From contig JAPUEL010000096.1 of assembly GCA_027492545.1 (NCBI GenBank), positions 62,001-126,000 on the forward strand: a stretch of DNA of 64,000 bases. Reading direction: 5' to 3'. A program made the position numbers and the translations under genes. Numbering within the stretch: the stretch's first letter is position 1; each line of letters opens with the position of its first letter. Below, one piece after another: positions 27,146 through 36,339 of the stretch. Origin of the DNA: Propionibacteriaceae bacterium. Its GTDB lineage: Bacteria; Actinomycetota; Actinomycetes; Propionibacteriales; Propionibacteriaceae. The notes under the pieces were generated by a model. The model made no database searches. It had not been told where the DNA came from and was given only the letters and a program-made list of their open reading frames with translations.

Positions 27146-27717
27146 GCAGGATCATCGCCGGGCGGGCCAAGGGGCACCGCCTCGCCACGCCGAAGGGGGC
27201 GCGCACCCGGCCCACCACTGACCGGACGCGGGAGGCGCTCTTCTCGGCGCTCGCGAGCTGGTTCGGCACCGCGGACGCGGAGGCCTCCGCGCACCTCGCC
27301 GGGGTGTCCGTGCTGGACCTCTTCGCGGGTTCGGGGGCGGTCGGCCTTGAGGCGGCCAGCAGGGGAGCAGGCCCGGTCGTCCTGGTCGAACACGACCGCC
27401 CGACCGCACGCCTGATCCAGGACAACGCCAGGGCCACCGGCCTCGCGGTGGAGGTCCGCGCAGTCAAGGCCGAGGCGGTGGCCCAGGCCCCGGGGGGCCG
27501 GTTCGACCTGATCTTCCTCGACCCCCCCTACGACCTGGCCACCGACGCCGTGGAGTCCCTGCTCGGCCTCCTGGCCGGTGGGGCAGTGGCCGAGCGGGGC
27601 CTGGTGGTGGTCGAGCGCTCGTCCAGGGACCGCGCCCCCGCGTGGCCGGACCTGTTCACAGACACCTGGCATCGCGGCTACGGTGAGACGACGCTCCACT
27701 TCGGAGCCGTGGACTAG
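27142..27717 (+). CDS. rsmD: 16S rRNA (guanine-966-N2)-methyltransferase
   Basis: This 191-residue SAM-dependent enzyme methylates G966 of 16S rRNA. The SAM loop LDLFAGSGAVGLE is at about residues 58-70 and the catalytic DPPY at 127-130. The ATG overlaps the recG stop; the longer open frame upstream is recG read in another phase. coaD follows after 9 nt, the usual rsmD-coaD pairing. Confidence 0.94.
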   Translation: MSRIIAGRAKGHRLATPKGARTRPTTDRTREALFSALASWFGTADAEASAHLAGVSVLDLFAGSGAVGLEAASRGAGPVVLVEHDRPTARLIQDNARATGLAVEVRAVKAEAVAQAPGGRFDLIFLDPPYDLATDAVESLLGLLAGGAVAERGLVVVERSSRDRAPAWPDLFTDTWHRGYGETTLHFGAVD

Positions 27718-27726
27718 GAGCAACGC

Positions 27727-28209
27727 ATGCCGGTCTTGTGCCCCGGGTCGTTCGACCCGATCACCGTGGGCCATCTCGACGTCATCCGCCGCGCGCACGC
27801 GCTGTTCGGGGCGGTCGTCGTGGCGATCGGCAACAACTCGACGAAGAACTATCTCTTCAGCTTCGACGAGAGGGTGCGGCTGGTCGAGGAGGCCACGGCG
27901 GACCTGGCCCACATCACGGTCGAGCCCATGGAGGGCCTCCTGGTGGACTTCTGCCGCGAGCGGGATATCACCGCGGTGGTCAAGGGCCTGCGCTTCGGCT
28001 CGGACTTCGACTTCGAGCTGCAGATGGCGCACATGAACCATGCCATGGGGCCGGTGGAGACGGTCCTGCTGCCGGCGGCGAAGGAGCACGTGACGCTGTC
28101 GTCGACCATCATCCGGCAGGTCGTGAGGCTAGGGGGCGACGTCACCGCGTACGTCCCGGCGAACGTCGCCGCGGCCATAGCCGAACGTCGTCGCGATCAG
28201 CGATCCTAG
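27727..28209 (+). CDS. coaD: Phosphopantetheine adenylyltransferase
   Basis: This 160-residue nucleotidyltransferase makes dephospho-CoA from 4'-phosphopantetheine and ATP. The TVGH motif at residues 13-16 and the SSTIIR motif at 125-130 bind ATP. PGSFDPIT at the N-terminus is the family signature. AGGAG precedes the ATG by 5 nt. It closes the recG-rsmD-coaD group. Confidence 0.96.
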   Translation: MPVLCPGSFDPITVGHLDVIRRAHALFGAVVVAIGNNSTKNYLFSFDERVRLVEEATADLAHITVEPMEGLLVDFCRERDITAVVKGLRFGSDFDFELQMAHMNHAMGPVETVLLPAAKEHVTLSSTIIRQVVRLGGDVTAYVPANVAAAIAERRRDQRS

Positions 28210-28242
28210 GGCCGCCATTTTGGGAATCGGGGCTGCCCTCGG

Positions 28243-28248
28243 TAGAGT
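28243..28248 (+). promoter_or_regulatory. Candidate -10 box (TAGAGT) for yceD-rpmF
   Basis: TAGAGT predicts transcription from about 28255, a leader of about 45 nt before GTG 28301 with a weak AAGGG ribosome-binding site. Confidence 0.35.
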
Positions 28249-28300
28249 TGGCGGTCGGTCATGACGAGGTCATGGACGGTCTTCGAAGGGATTTTCCGAC

Positions 28301-28849
28301 GTGTCACCCGTGCATCCCCACCCGGATCGCCGCTCGCCCCTCGTGTTCGAGGTCCACGAGTTGGCGCGCAGGGCTGGGACGATGAAGCAGGTGTCCACGA
28401 CGGTGCCCGCGCCGGCCGACCTTGGCACCGTGGTGATCGGGGTGCCACAGGGCACCGACATCGAGCTGGATCTCCGGCTCGAGGCGGTGACCGAAGGCGT
28501 CCTGGTGACGGGCACGGCGACCGTGGAACTCCATGGCCAGTGCGCCCGCTGCCTGGACAGCATCGAGGAGCAGGCCTCCTTCGATGTGCAGGAACTCTAC
28601 TTCTATCCCGGCAAGGAGATGGAGGAGGACGAGAGCCTCATCGTTGATGAGCTGATCGACCTCGAGGAGGCCCTGCGTGACGCCGTGGTGCTCGAGTTGC
28701 CGTTCACGCCCCTGTGCGAGGATGATTGCCTGGGTCTCTGCCCCGAATGTGGAGCAGACCTCAATGACGATCCCGAGCACACGCACGATCAGCGGATCGA
28801 TCCCAGGTGGGAGAAGCTGACCGGGCTGAGCGGGGACCATCCCCAATGA
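28301..28849 (+). CDS. YceD-family (DUF177) protein, large ribosomal RNA accumulation protein
   Basis: This 182-residue protein matches the YceD/DUF177 family, encoded next to rpmF in most bacteria and linked to 23S rRNA accumulation. Two cysteine clusters suggest metal binding: Cys81/Cys84, and Cys139, Cys143, Cys147 and Cys150 (CEDDCLGLCPEC). The family core begins at PLVFEVHELARR, so GTG 28301 leaves a short leader segment; a start at ATG 28382 would cut the conserved part. rpmF follows after 35 nt. Confidence 0.85.
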   Translation: MSPVHPHPDRRSPLVFEVHELARRAGTMKQVSTTVPAPADLGTVVIGVPQGTDIELDLRLEAVTEGVLVTGTATVELHGQCARCLDSIEEQASFDVQELYFYPGKEMEEDESLIVDELIDLEEALRDAVVLELPFTPLCEDDCLGLCPECGADLNDDPEHTHDQRIDPRWEKLTGLSGDHPQ

Positions 28850-28884
28850 GCAGACTTTTGTAGTTCCTGACGAAGGAGAAGATC

Positions 28885-29076
28885 GTGGCCGTTCCGAAGC
28901 GGAAGATGTCGCGCAGCAACACCCGTTCGCGCCGTGCGCAGTGGAAGACGACCGTCGTTCCCACCGTCGTGTGCGCCAACCCGGCCTGCCGCGAGCCCCA
29001 CCTGCAGCACACCGCCTGCACCAGCTGCGGCCAGTACGGCCCGCGCGGTCAGCGCCGCCAGGTCCTCGAGGCCTGA
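28885..29076 (+). CDS. rpmF: 50S ribosomal protein L32 (zinc-ribbon form)
   Basis: This 63-residue L32 has the conserved MAVPKRKMSRSNTR start and four cysteines in two groups, C-ANPA-C and CTSC, as in the zinc-binding form. GTG 28885 has AAGGAG 6 nt upstream. It sits between yceD and rnc, its usual place. Confidence 0.95.
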   Translation: MAVPKRKMSRSNTRSRRAQWKTTVVPTVVCANPACREPHLQHTACTSCGQYGPRGQRRQVLEA

Positions 29077-29108
29077 GCGGAACTGGTTCCCGCGAGGTCT
29101 TGGCGGGG

Positions 29109-29789
29109 ATGAGCAGACTGCATACACAGCTGAAGGAGCTGGGCGTCGAGGTTGACGCCCAGCTCTTTGAGTTGTCGTTCACCCACCGCAGCTACGCCTA
29201 CGAGAACGGCGGGATCGAGTCCAACGAGAGGCTCGAGTTCCTCGGCGACGCGGTCCTTCAGATCGTGGTGACGGAGCACATCTTCCGGAGCTATCCGGAA
29301 CTGCCCGAGGGGCACCTGGCGAAGCTCCGGGCTCGTGTGGTCAGTTCTGTCGCGCTCGCTGACGTGGCCCGCACGCTGGAACTCGGCGACCACCTCCTGC
29401 TGGGCAAGGGGGAGATCGCCACCCGCGGCCGCGACAAGACGTCGATCCTCGCCGACACTATGGAGGCGGTCATCGGCGCCGTCTACATCTCGGCCGGCGC
29501 GGAGGCCGCGGGCCGCTTCATCCACCGCAATCTCGATCACCTCATCGTCGAGGCCGAACGCAGCCGTGATTACGCCGACTACAAGACGGCCCTGCAGGAA
29601 CTCTGCGCGCAGCAGGGTTGGGCGCTGCCACGCTACGACGTCAGCGGGGAGGGCCCAGACCATCAGCGGGTCTTCACCGCCGTCGTGGTCGTGGACGACC
29701 AACCGCGCGGCCACGGCACGGCCCCCAGCAAGAAGCATGCCGAGCAGATCGCTGCCAGAGTGGCGTGCGAGGCGCTCACCGGTGCCTGA
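29109..29789 (+). CDS. rnc: Ribonuclease III
   Basis: This 226-residue enzyme cuts double-stranded RNA and matures rRNA. The catalytic motif [12 protein letters not shown] is at residues 39-50, the second acidic site lies in DTMEAVIGA, and a C-terminal double-stranded RNA-binding domain spans about 155-225. ATG 29109 gives the normal N-terminus; the ribosome-binding site is weak. The last 8 nt overlap the mutM start. Confidence 0.94.
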   Translation: MSRLHTQLKELGVEVDAQLFELSFTHRSYAYENGGIESNERLEFLGDAVLQIVVTEHIFRSYPELPEGHLAKLRARVVSSVALADVARTLELGDHLLLGKGEIATRGRDKTSILADTMEAVIGAVYISAGAEAAGRFIHRNLDHLIVEAERSRDYADYKTALQELCAQQGWALPRYDVSGEGPDHQRVFTAVVVVDDQPRGHGTAPSKKHAEQIAARVACEALTGA

Positions 29790-30621
29790 GCTGCCGGAGG
29801 TGGAGGTGGTGAGGCGCGGCCTGGCCACCCACCTGGGCGGCCGGCGCATCGAGGGCGTCAGCGTCCTGCACCCCCGCCCGGTGCGCACGCATCCCTTCGG
29901 CCCAGACGGTTTCGTCGCGTCACTGACCGGAAGACCCGTCGACGACATCCGTCGCCGCGGGAAGTACCTGTGGTGGGTCCTCGGCGAGGACGCGCTGGTG
30001 GTGCACCTCAGCATGAGCGGGCAGTTCCGGATCAACCAGCCAGGGGACGAGCACGTCCGCCACACCCGGTTGGTGTTCTCGCTCGACGACGGTCAGGAGC
30101 TGAGATTCGTCGACCAGCGGATGTTCGGTGGCCTGGACTGGCACCCGGGCGCCGCGGAGTGTCCCGTGCCGCACGTGGCGCTCGACCCCTTCGACGCGGC
30201 CTACGACGAGCGGGCGGTCAGCGCCCGGCTTATGTCACGGCGCACGGGCGTCAAGCGAGCGCTGCTCGATCAGCGTCTGGTCTCCGGGGTGGGCAACATC
30301 TACGCCGATGAGTCGCTGTGGCGCGCACGGCTCCACTTCGACACGCCCACCGACACGCTGACCCCTGCCAAGGCCCGCGGCGTCCTTCATGCCGCGCGCG
30401 AGGTGATGGAGGAGGCGCTGGCCCAGGGTGGCACGTCGTTCGACTCCCTCTACGTCAACGTCAACGGCCAGTCCGGCTACTTCTCCCGCTCTCTGGCGGC
30501 ATACGGGCGCGAGGGCGCGCCCTGCCCGCGCTGCGCCACGCCCATCGTCAGGCGGGCGTTCATGAACCGCAGCAGCTACTTTTGTCCGAGGTGTCAGAGG
30601 CCACGGAAAGGACGATCGTGA
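29782..30621 (+). CDS. mutM: Formamidopyrimidine-DNA glycosylase
   Basis: This 279-residue repair enzyme removes 8-oxoguanine and FaPy lesions. The N-terminus PELPEVE gives the catalytic proline (after Met removal) and Glu. The zinc finger at the C-terminus is CPRC...CPRC. GTG 29782 is required to place the proline second; it overlaps rnc by 8 nt. The stop overlaps the GtrA gene by 4 nt. Confidence 0.95.
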   Translation: MPELPEVEVVRRGLATHLGGRRIEGVSVLHPRPVRTHPFGPDGFVASLTGRPVDDIRRRGKYLWWVLGEDALVVHLSMSGQFRINQPGDEHVRHTRLVFSLDDGQELRFVDQRMFGGLDWHPGAAECPVPHVALDPFDAAYDERAVSARLMSRRTGVKRALLDQRLVSGVGNIYADESLWRARLHFDTPTDTLTPAKARGVLHAAREVMEEALAQGGTSFDSLYVNVNGQSGYFSRSLAAYGREGAPCPRCATPIVRRAFMNRSSYFCPRCQRPRKGRS

Positions 30622-31175
30622 TCAGGGAAGTGGTGCACCGCTACCGGCACTCGATCGGTCAGTTCCTCCGCTTCGGGCTCGTCGGCGGTCTCGGCGTGTT
30701 GGTCAACATGGCGGTCATCTGGGTGCAGCGCCACACCCTGCCCATCGTCTGGCCGGGCGCCGCGTTCGGTGGTGGGGCCTGGTGGTCCATCCCCGGCACG
30801 GAGTTCAACATCCGGTGGTACCACGTGATGAGCATGGTCGCCTTCGTGGTGGCCAACCTGTTCAACTTCCAACTCAACAGGCGGTGGACGTTCGGGTCCC
30901 ACCGGCATTCCGGCTGGTGGCGGGAGTACTGGCCGTTCCTGACCGTCGGCTTGGTCGCGCAGCTGATCGGCATGGCGCTCCTGACGCTGCTGATGTGGGA
31001 GCAGTCGCCCATCGCGCTGCCGAGCGACGTGTTCGACAACAGCAGCGGCCTGCGCACCAAGTTCTACTGGGCGCAGCTGATCATGATCATGTTCACCATC
31101 CCCGTGAGCTTCCTGCTCAACAAGTTCTGGACCTTCCGGTCGATCCGCACCCCCAGGCCGGTCGAGGCAGCCTAG
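30618..31175 (+). CDS. GtrA-family membrane protein
   Basis: This 185-residue protein has about four membrane helices and the two GtrA motifs, [10 protein letters not shown] in the middle and LLNKFWTF near the C-terminus. GtrA-like proteins are thought to move polyprenyl-linked sugars across the membrane. GTG 30618 overlaps the mutM stop (GTGA). A loop of about 30 residues between the first two helices is longer than usual. In other actinobacteria the mutM-smc interval often holds an acylphosphatase instead. Confidence 0.85.
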   Translation: MIREVVHRYRHSIGQFLRFGLVGGLGVLVNMAVIWVQRHTLPIVWPGAAFGGGAWWSIPGTEFNIRWYHVMSMVAFVVANLFNFQLNRRWTFGSHRHSGWWREYWPFLTVGLVAQLIGMALLTLLMWEQSPIALPSDVFDNSSGLRTKFYWAQLIMIMFTIPVSFLLNKFWTFRSIRTPRPVEAA

Positions 31176-31183
31176 AGCGCGCC

Positions 31184-34100
31184 ATGTACCTCAAGCAGCT
31201 CACCCTCCGCGGGTTCAAGTCCTTCGCGTCGGCCACCACGCTGGTCTTCGAACCCGGCATCACGTGCGTCGTGGGGCCGAACGGCTCGGGCAAGTCCAAC
31301 GTCGTCGATGCCCTCAGCTGGGTGATGGGGGAGCAGGGCGCCAAGACCCTGCGCGGCGGGCGGATGGAGGATGTCATCTTCGCCGGCACCGCGAAGCGTG
31401 CGCCGCTCGGCCGCGCCGAGGTGGAGCTCACCATCGACAACTCCGACGGCGCCCTCCCGATCGAGTATGCGGAGGTGACCATCACCCGCACCATGTTCCG
31501 CAGCGGAGGCTCCGAGTACGCGATCAACGGCGCTGCTGCCAGGCTCCTCGACGTACAGGAGCTGCTGAGCGACTCCGGGATCGGCCGCGAGATGCACGTC
31601 ATCGTCGGCCAGGGTCAGCTGGACGCGATCCTGCAGGCCACGCCGGAGTCCCGCCGTGGCTTCATCGAGGAGGCTGCGGGGGTGCTGAAGCACCGCAAGC
31701 GCAAGGAGAAGGCGCTGCGCAAGCTCGAGGCGACGAAGGCGAACCTCGAGCGGCTCGGCGACCTGGTCGCCGAGCTGCAGCGCCAGCTCAAGCCGTTGGG
31801 GCGGCAGGCCCAGGCCGCCCGTCGGGCCGCCGTCATCCAGGCGGAGCTACGCGACGCGAAGGCCCGGCTGCTCGCCGACGATCTCGCCGCGGCCCAGGCG
31901 CAGCTGTCGGCGGAACTGGCCGACGAGGCCGCCGCGGCCGAGGCGAGGCAACGGGCCGAAGACGCTGTGAGACGGACGCTGGAGGCCGAGGAGGAGGCCG
32001 GACGGCGGCTCAAGGAGGCCGCCGCGGAGTTCGACGCCGCCCAGGAACGCTGGTACGCGCTGGCCGGGCTCCGGGAGCGGGTGACCACCACTGTCTCCAT
32101 CGCCGCCGAGCGCATGCGCGCGGGCGCGAACCAGCCCACCCTTGATGTCGGCGGACGCGATCCAGAGGCGATGGAGGCCGAGGCTGCCGAGGTCCGGGGC
32201 AGGGAGCTGGCACTCAGGGCGCGGGTGGAGCAGGCCCAGTCGGACCTGGCGGACGCCTCGCTCAAGCGCTCCGCGGCGGAGCAGAGGCATGCGGCCGCCG
32301 AGCAGGCCTACAGCTCGGCGCTGCGGGCCATCGCGGATCGACGCGAGGGGCTGGCTCGGCTGACCGGAAGGGTCAACGCCATGAAGTCCAGGCTCGAGGC
32401 GTCGAACGAAGAGGTCCAACGCCTGACTGTGCGCCGCGCTGACGCTCTGGCCCGGGCCGAGGAGGCGCAGCGGAGGTTCCATGTCACCGAATCGTCCCTC
32501 GCTGGTCTCGGTGCGTCCGAGTCCGACCTCGACGACGTGTACGAGCGCGCGGCCGAGGTGGTGGAGCGGACCGAAACCGAGGCGGCCGATCTGCGTGAGC
32601 TGGCGGCGGAGATCGAGCGCCGCAAGGCCGCCCTCGGCGCCAGGGTGGACGCGCTGCGCCTCATGGCACAGCGCCGTGACGGGTCGGCGGACCTCATCGA
32701 TTCGGGTCACGACGACGTCCTCGGACGGTTGAGTGACCTGGTCACCGTCGAGCCGGGATGGGAGGCGGCTGTGGCGGCCGCGCTGCGCGGGATGGCCGAG
32801 TCCGTCGTCGTGCGGGGTCTGGACGGGGCCCTGGCCGCGTCGAAGTACCTCGCCGACGGGGGCCTGGGGCGCGCGCCGCTCGTCGTGGCGGGCGCGCCGC
32901 CGCACGACGAGGGGGTCGGGATCGGTCGCCCGGTCCAGGGGCTCGTGCGGGCTCCGGAGGCGCTGTCCGGGGCGCTCGCGCGCCTCCTCGGGACGGCCGT
33001 GGCCGTCGAGACCGCGGATGAGGCGGCGGACGTGGTGGCGGCGCACGCCCACGTTATCGCGGTGACCCGTTCCGGGGACCTGTACTCGTCGTGGCTCGTC
33101 GAAGGCGGATCCACGGCCGCGCCATCTCTGATCGAGGTCCAGGCCCAGCTCGCCGAAGCCGAGGCTCAACTCGAGGCCTGCGGTCACGACGCCGACCGCG
33201 CACGCTTCCAGGCCGGCCAGGTGGCCGAACGGCTCACGTCCGCAGCCCGCGAGGCGGCGGACGCCCTGGCGCAGTTGCACGCGTCCGACGCGCAGCTCGC
33301 CGCCGTCGCCGAGCAGCTCAACGCCCAGCGGCAGGGCCAGGCCGCAGCGCTGCGCGAGGCGGAGAAGCTCACTGAGGCGATCGACGCCGCCCTCGCGGCA
33401 CGATCCAGGGACGAGGAGCAGCTGGCCGAGCTCGCGGCACGCCTGGAGGCGGCGTCCGCGGAGGGCGACGACATCGAACCGGAGCCCGCCGATCGCGACG
33501 AGAAGGCCGCGGAGGCGCGTCGCGCCAGGCAGGCCGAGATGGAGGCCAGGCTCGCCCTGCGCACCGCGGAGGAACAGGTCAAGGCCATCTCCGGACGGGC
33601 TGACTCGCTGGCCAGGGCCGCTCAGAACGAGCGCCAGTCACGGGCGAAGGCCAAGGCGCGCGCCGAGCAGTTGAGGCGCGAGGCCGCCGTCGCCGCCGCC
33701 GTCCACGAAGCGTCGCTGAGGCTCGCCGAGTTGGTGGAGGGTGCGCGCGGCAGGGCGGCGGCGAGCCGCGACGCGGCGGACGCGGCGCGACGCGCGGCGG
33801 AGTCCGCCACCACGCAGTCCCGGCACGCCGCCAAGGCGGAAGCCGCGCGTCTGGACGAGATCGTGCGAGGGGCGCACCGCGACGAGATGGTCCGGATCGA
33901 GCACCGCATGCGTGTGGAACAGCTGGTCGACAAGGCGTTGAGCGAGTTGGGGCTCGCGGCCGACGACCTGGTGGCCCAGTACGGCCCGGACCAGCCCGTT
34001 CCGGTCCTGACCCGCCCGGACGGCTCAGCCCTGTCCGACGAGGACGAACAGCCGGACCCCGTGCCCTACTCGCGCGACAAGCAGACGGCAAGGTTGCGCT

Positions 34101-34723
34101 CCGCGGAGCGCAACCTTGCCGTGCTGGGACGCGTCAACCCGCTCGCGCTGGAGGAGTTCGATGCCATGACCGCCAGGCACCAGTTCCTGGCGGAGCAGTT
34201 GGACGACCTCAAGCAGACCCGGGCGGACCTCCTCGAGATCGTCGGTGAGGTGGACCGTCGCGTCCAGGAGGTGTTCGAGGCGGCCTATCGCGATGTCGAG
34301 GCCAGCTTCGCCGACGTCTTCGGCCGGTTGTTCCCGGGCGGCGAAGGCAAGCTCATCCTCACCGATCCGGGGGACTGGCTCACCACAGGCGTGGACGTCG
34401 AGGCCAGACCGGCGGGCAAGCACGTCAAGCGGCTGTCGCTCCTCTCCGGAGGGGAGCGTTCGCTCGTGGCCGTGGCGTTCCTCGTGGCGCTCTTCATGGC
34501 GCGCCCCAGCCCCTTCTACATCCTCGACGAGGTGGAGGCCGCCCTCGACGATGCCAACCTGGGCAGGCTCCTGTCCATCTACGAGGAGTTACGCACCTCG
34601 TCGCAACTGCTGATCATCACGCACCAGAAACGAACGATGGAGATCGCGGACTCGCTGTACGGCGTGACCATGCGCGGAGACGGGATCTCCACCGTCGTGT
34701 CGCAGCGCCTGCACGAACGCTGA
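31184..34723 (+). CDS. smc: Chromosome segregation protein SMC
   Basis: This 1179-residue ATPase organises and segregates the chromosome with ScpA and ScpB. The N-terminal head has Walker A GPNGSGKS at residues 31-38. Two long coiled-coil arms flank a hinge at about 510-640. The C-terminal head has the signature LSGGERS from residue 1087 and the Walker B Asp1115-Glu1116 (ILDEVEAALDD). The coils are rich in Ala, Glu and Arg. A perfect 38-bp palindrome lies in the gene at residues of about 968-980. It is 8 nt after the GtrA stop and lacks a clear ribosome-binding site. Confidence 0.97.
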   Translation: MYLKQLTLRGFKSFASATTLVFEPGITCVVGPNGSGKSNVVDALSWVMGEQGAKTLRGGRMEDVIFAGTAKRAPLGRAEVELTIDNSDGALPIEYAEVTITRTMFRSGGSEYAINGAAARLLDVQELLSDSGIGREMHVIVGQGQLDAILQATPESRRGFIEEAAGVLKHRKRKEKALRKLEATKANLERLGDLVAELQRQLKPLGRQAQAARRAAVIQAELRDAKARLLADDLAAAQAQLSAELADEAAAAEARQRAEDAVRRTLEAEEEAGRRLKEAAAEFDAAQERWYALAGLRERVTTTVSIAAERMRAGANQPTLDVGGRDPEAMEAEAAEVRGRELALRARVEQAQSDLADASLKRSAAEQRHAAAEQAYSSALRAIADRREGLARLTGRVNAMKSRLEASNEEVQRLTVRRADALARAEEAQRRFHVTESSLAGLGASESDLDDVYERAAEVVERTETEAADLRELAAEIERRKAALGARVDALRLMAQRRDGSADLIDSGHDDVLGRLSDLVTVEPGWEAAVAAALRGMAESVVVRGLDGALAASKYLADGGLGRAPLVVAGAPPHDEGVGIGRPVQGLVRAPEALSGALARLLGTAVAVETADEAADVVAAHAHVIAVTRSGDLYSSWLVEGGSTAAPSLIEVQAQLAEAEAQLEACGHDADRARFQAGQVAERLTSAAREAADALAQLHASDAQLAAVAEQLNAQRQGQAAALREAEKLTEAIDAALAARSRDEEQLAELAARLEAASAEGDDIEPEPADRDEKAAEARRARQAEMEARLALRTAEEQVKAISGRADSLARAAQNERQSRAKAKARAEQLRREAAVAAAVHEASLRLAELVEGARGRAAASRDAADAARRAAESATTQSRHAAKAEAARLDEIVRGAHRDEMVRIEHRMRVEQLVDKALSELGLAADDLVAQYGPDQPVPVLTRPDGSALSDEDEQPDPVPYSRDKQTARLRSAERNLAVLGRVNPLALEEFDAMTARHQFLAEQLDDLKQTRADLLEIVGEVDRRVQEVFEAAYRDVEASFADVFGRLFPGGEGKLILTDPGDWLTTGVDVEARPAGKHVKRLSLLSGGERSLVAVAFLVALFMARPSPFYILDEVEAALDDANLGRLLSIYEELRTSSQLLIITHQKRTMEIADSLYGVTMRGDGISTVVSQRLHER
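34085..34122. repeat. Perfect 38-bp palindrome inside smc
   Basis: Bases 34085-34103 are the exact reverse complement of 34104-34122, with centre CTCCGCGGAG. As mRNA this forms a stem of about 17 bp with a minimal loop. It encodes part of the conserved segment RLRSAERNLAVLGR near the C-terminal head, so protein sequence is kept while codon choice completes the symmetry. Confidence 0.9.
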
Positions 34724-34736
34724 GACGCACAATGGG

Positions 34737-34757
34737 GTGTCGCCCGCCCGGGGACAC
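34737..34757 (+). terminator. Weak hairpin after smc
   Basis: GTGTC at 34737-34741 pairs with GACAC at 34753-34757, with CCC/GGG inside. There is no T-run. Confidence 0.3.
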
Positions 34758-34834
34758 GCCGAGGATTCACGCGGAGCGCCGGGCGTTCGGCAGTATGGAG
34801 CAGCTTCCCCAGCCCTCCGAAAGGAGTCTTGCCC

Positions 34835-35038
34835 ATGAGCGTCGCCGTCATTGCGGTCTTTCTCGTCCTTGTCCTCCTCCTCGCCGTCGCGCTGCTCGTC
34901 GTGGTCGCCGTCTCCGCCGGCCACCTCGACGTCAAGGACGCCAAGTGGGGGCGGGCCATCGACGAGGCCAACCGACACCTCAACGGCGTCGGCGAGGTGC
35001 CGAAGTTCCTCGAGAGACTGGATAATCGGGCAGGCTGA
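34835..35038 (+). CDS. Small single-pass membrane protein
   Basis: This 67-residue protein has one very hydrophobic helix at residues 3-30 followed by a soluble tail (HLDVKDAKWGRAIDEANR) that may form an amphipathic helix. AAGGAG lies 8 nt before ATG 34835, a good start. I do not recognise a family. It stands between smc and ftsY, about 110 nt after smc and 21 nt before ftsY. It could be a small membrane-protein partner, but nothing shows with what. Confidence 0.6.
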   Translation: MSVAVIAVFLVLVLLLAVALLVVVAVSAGHLDVKDAKWGRAIDEANRHLNGVGEVPKFLERLDNRAG

Positions 35039-35047
35039 CCCAACCAC

Positions 35048-35053
35048 TAGGAT
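35048..35053 (+). promoter_or_regulatory. -10 box (TAGGAT) for leaderless ftsY
   Basis: TAGGAT lies exactly 6 nt before GTG 35060, with no ribosome-binding site. Confidence 0.5.
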
Positions 35054-35059
35054 GACCGC

Positions 35060-36262
35060 GTGGATTGGTTCTTCTGGGTCATCATCGCGATCGTCGGTCT
35101 GGCGATCCTCATCGGCGGTCTGGTCGTCGCGCTGGACCGGCGCCGACAACTCGAACACCGGGAGAAGCCCGAGCTGGCCGAGCCCGAGCGCCGGCCGGAT
35201 GTGGTGCTGCCGCCCCAGGCCGAGCCCGAGGTCAGGCCGGAGCCCGCTCCTGAGGCTGCGCCGGTCGAGCCGGTCGTCGCCGAGCCCGAAGTCCCAGTGG
35301 TCGTCGCGCCTCCGGCGCGCACGATCGATCATCCTGAGGCGCCTGCGTCCCGGTGGGCGCGCCTGCGCCGCCGCCTGTCCAGCAGCAACAACGCGCTGGC
35401 GCGGGCCCTGGCGGACCTTCTGTCGGTCGACCGGATCGACGCGGACACGTGGGACGACTTCGAGACCACCCTCATCACATCGGATCTGGGAGTCGGCCCC
35501 GCCACAGAACTGACCGAGGCTCTACGCCGTCGGCTCGCGGTCGACGGCGTGGCCGATGCCACGAAGGCGAGGGCGGTGCTCCACGACGAGCTCCTCAAGC
35601 TCGTGGACCCCTCGCTGGATCGATCACTCAACCTCACCCCGGCCAAGGCGGGCGACCCGGCCGTGGTCCTTGTGGTGGGCGTCAACGGCACGGGCAAGAC
35701 CACCACCGTTGGCAAACTGGCCCGGGTGCTCGTGGCGGAGGGGCGCAGCGTGGTCCTGGGCGCAGCCGACACCTTCCGGGCCGCCGCCGCCGAGCAGCTC
35801 GCCACCTGGGGCGCGCGCGTCGGCGTGGACACCATCCGGGGCGACGAGGGGGCGGACCCAGCGTCGGTTGCCTTCGACGCCGTCGCGGTCGGCGCGGAGA
35901 AGGGCGTCGACGTCGTGATCGTCGATACGGCCGGGAGGCTGCACACGAAGACGGGCCTCATGGACGAGCTCGGCAAGGTGAAGCGGGTCATCGAGAAGAA
36001 GGCGGGGGTGACCGAGGTTCTCCTGGTCCTCGACGCCACCACGGGCCAGAACGGCATGACGCAGGCCCGGATCTTCGCGGAGGTGGTGGACGTCACCGGC
36101 ATCGTCCTGACCAAGCTCGACGGATCGGCCAAGGGCGGCATCGTGATCCAGGTGCAGCGCGAGCTCGGGGTCCCCGTCAAGCTGGTGGGCCTCGGCGAGG
36201 GCGTCGATGATCTCGCGCCGTTCGATCCCGAGGGATTCGTCCACGGCATTCTGGGGGAGTAG
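35060..36262 (+). CDS. ftsY: Signal recognition particle receptor FtsY
   Basis: This 400-residue GTPase docks SRP-ribosome complexes at the membrane. It begins with a membrane helix at about residues 5-25, then a Pro/Glu/Val-rich acidic linker to about residue 95. The NG domain follows, with G1 GVNGTGKTT (Lys213), the DTFRAAAAEQL insertion-box motif, DTAGRLHTK and TKLDGSAKGG. The N-terminal membrane anchor is usual in actinobacteria. Its partner ffh lies about 7 kb away, split off by the accessory genes between them. Confidence 0.96.
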   Translation: MDWFFWVIIAIVGLAILIGGLVVALDRRRQLEHREKPELAEPERRPDVVLPPQAEPEVRPEPAPEAAPVEPVVAEPEVPVVVAPPARTIDHPEAPASRWARLRRRLSSSNNALARALADLLSVDRIDADTWDDFETTLITSDLGVGPATELTEALRRRLAVDGVADATKARAVLHDELLKLVDPSLDRSLNLTPAKAGDPAVVLVVGVNGTGKTTTVGKLARVLVAEGRSVVLGAADTFRAAAAEQLATWGARVGVDTIRGDEGADPASVAFDAVAVGAEKGVDVVIVDTAGRLHTKTGLMDELGKVKRVIEKKAGVTEVLLVLDATTGQNGMTQARIFAEVVDVTGIVLTKLDGSAKGGIVIQVQRELGVPVKLVGLGEGVDDLAPFDPEGFVHGILGE

Positions 36263-36290
36263 GCGCCTGGCCGTCCGGCCGCCTGACAGC

Positions 36291-36296
36291 TAACGT
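36291..36296 (+). promoter_or_regulatory. -10 box (TAACGT) for the degenerate ABC gene
   Basis: TAACGT lies 6 nt before an ATG at 36303 that opens a 9-codon frame ending at 36332, just before the ABC start at 36340. A leaderless mini-ORF upstream of the gene is possible. Confidence 0.35.
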
Positions 36297-36339
36297 TCGT
36301 GCATGGCGTCGGATGCAGCGGCGCAGCCATGATCGGATC

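Noticed and set aside
26479..28089. 536-codon minus-strand frame opposite recG, rsmD and coaD
   Set aside because: It spans three well-defined genes with conserved motifs and shows no domain of its own.
34085..34122. smc palindrome as a transcription terminator
   Set aside because: It lies about 600 nt before the end of an intact gene, within conserved codons, and has no T-run.
34835..35038. Small membrane protein as a toxin or holin
   Set aside because: No antitoxin partner, no phage genes nearby and no family match.
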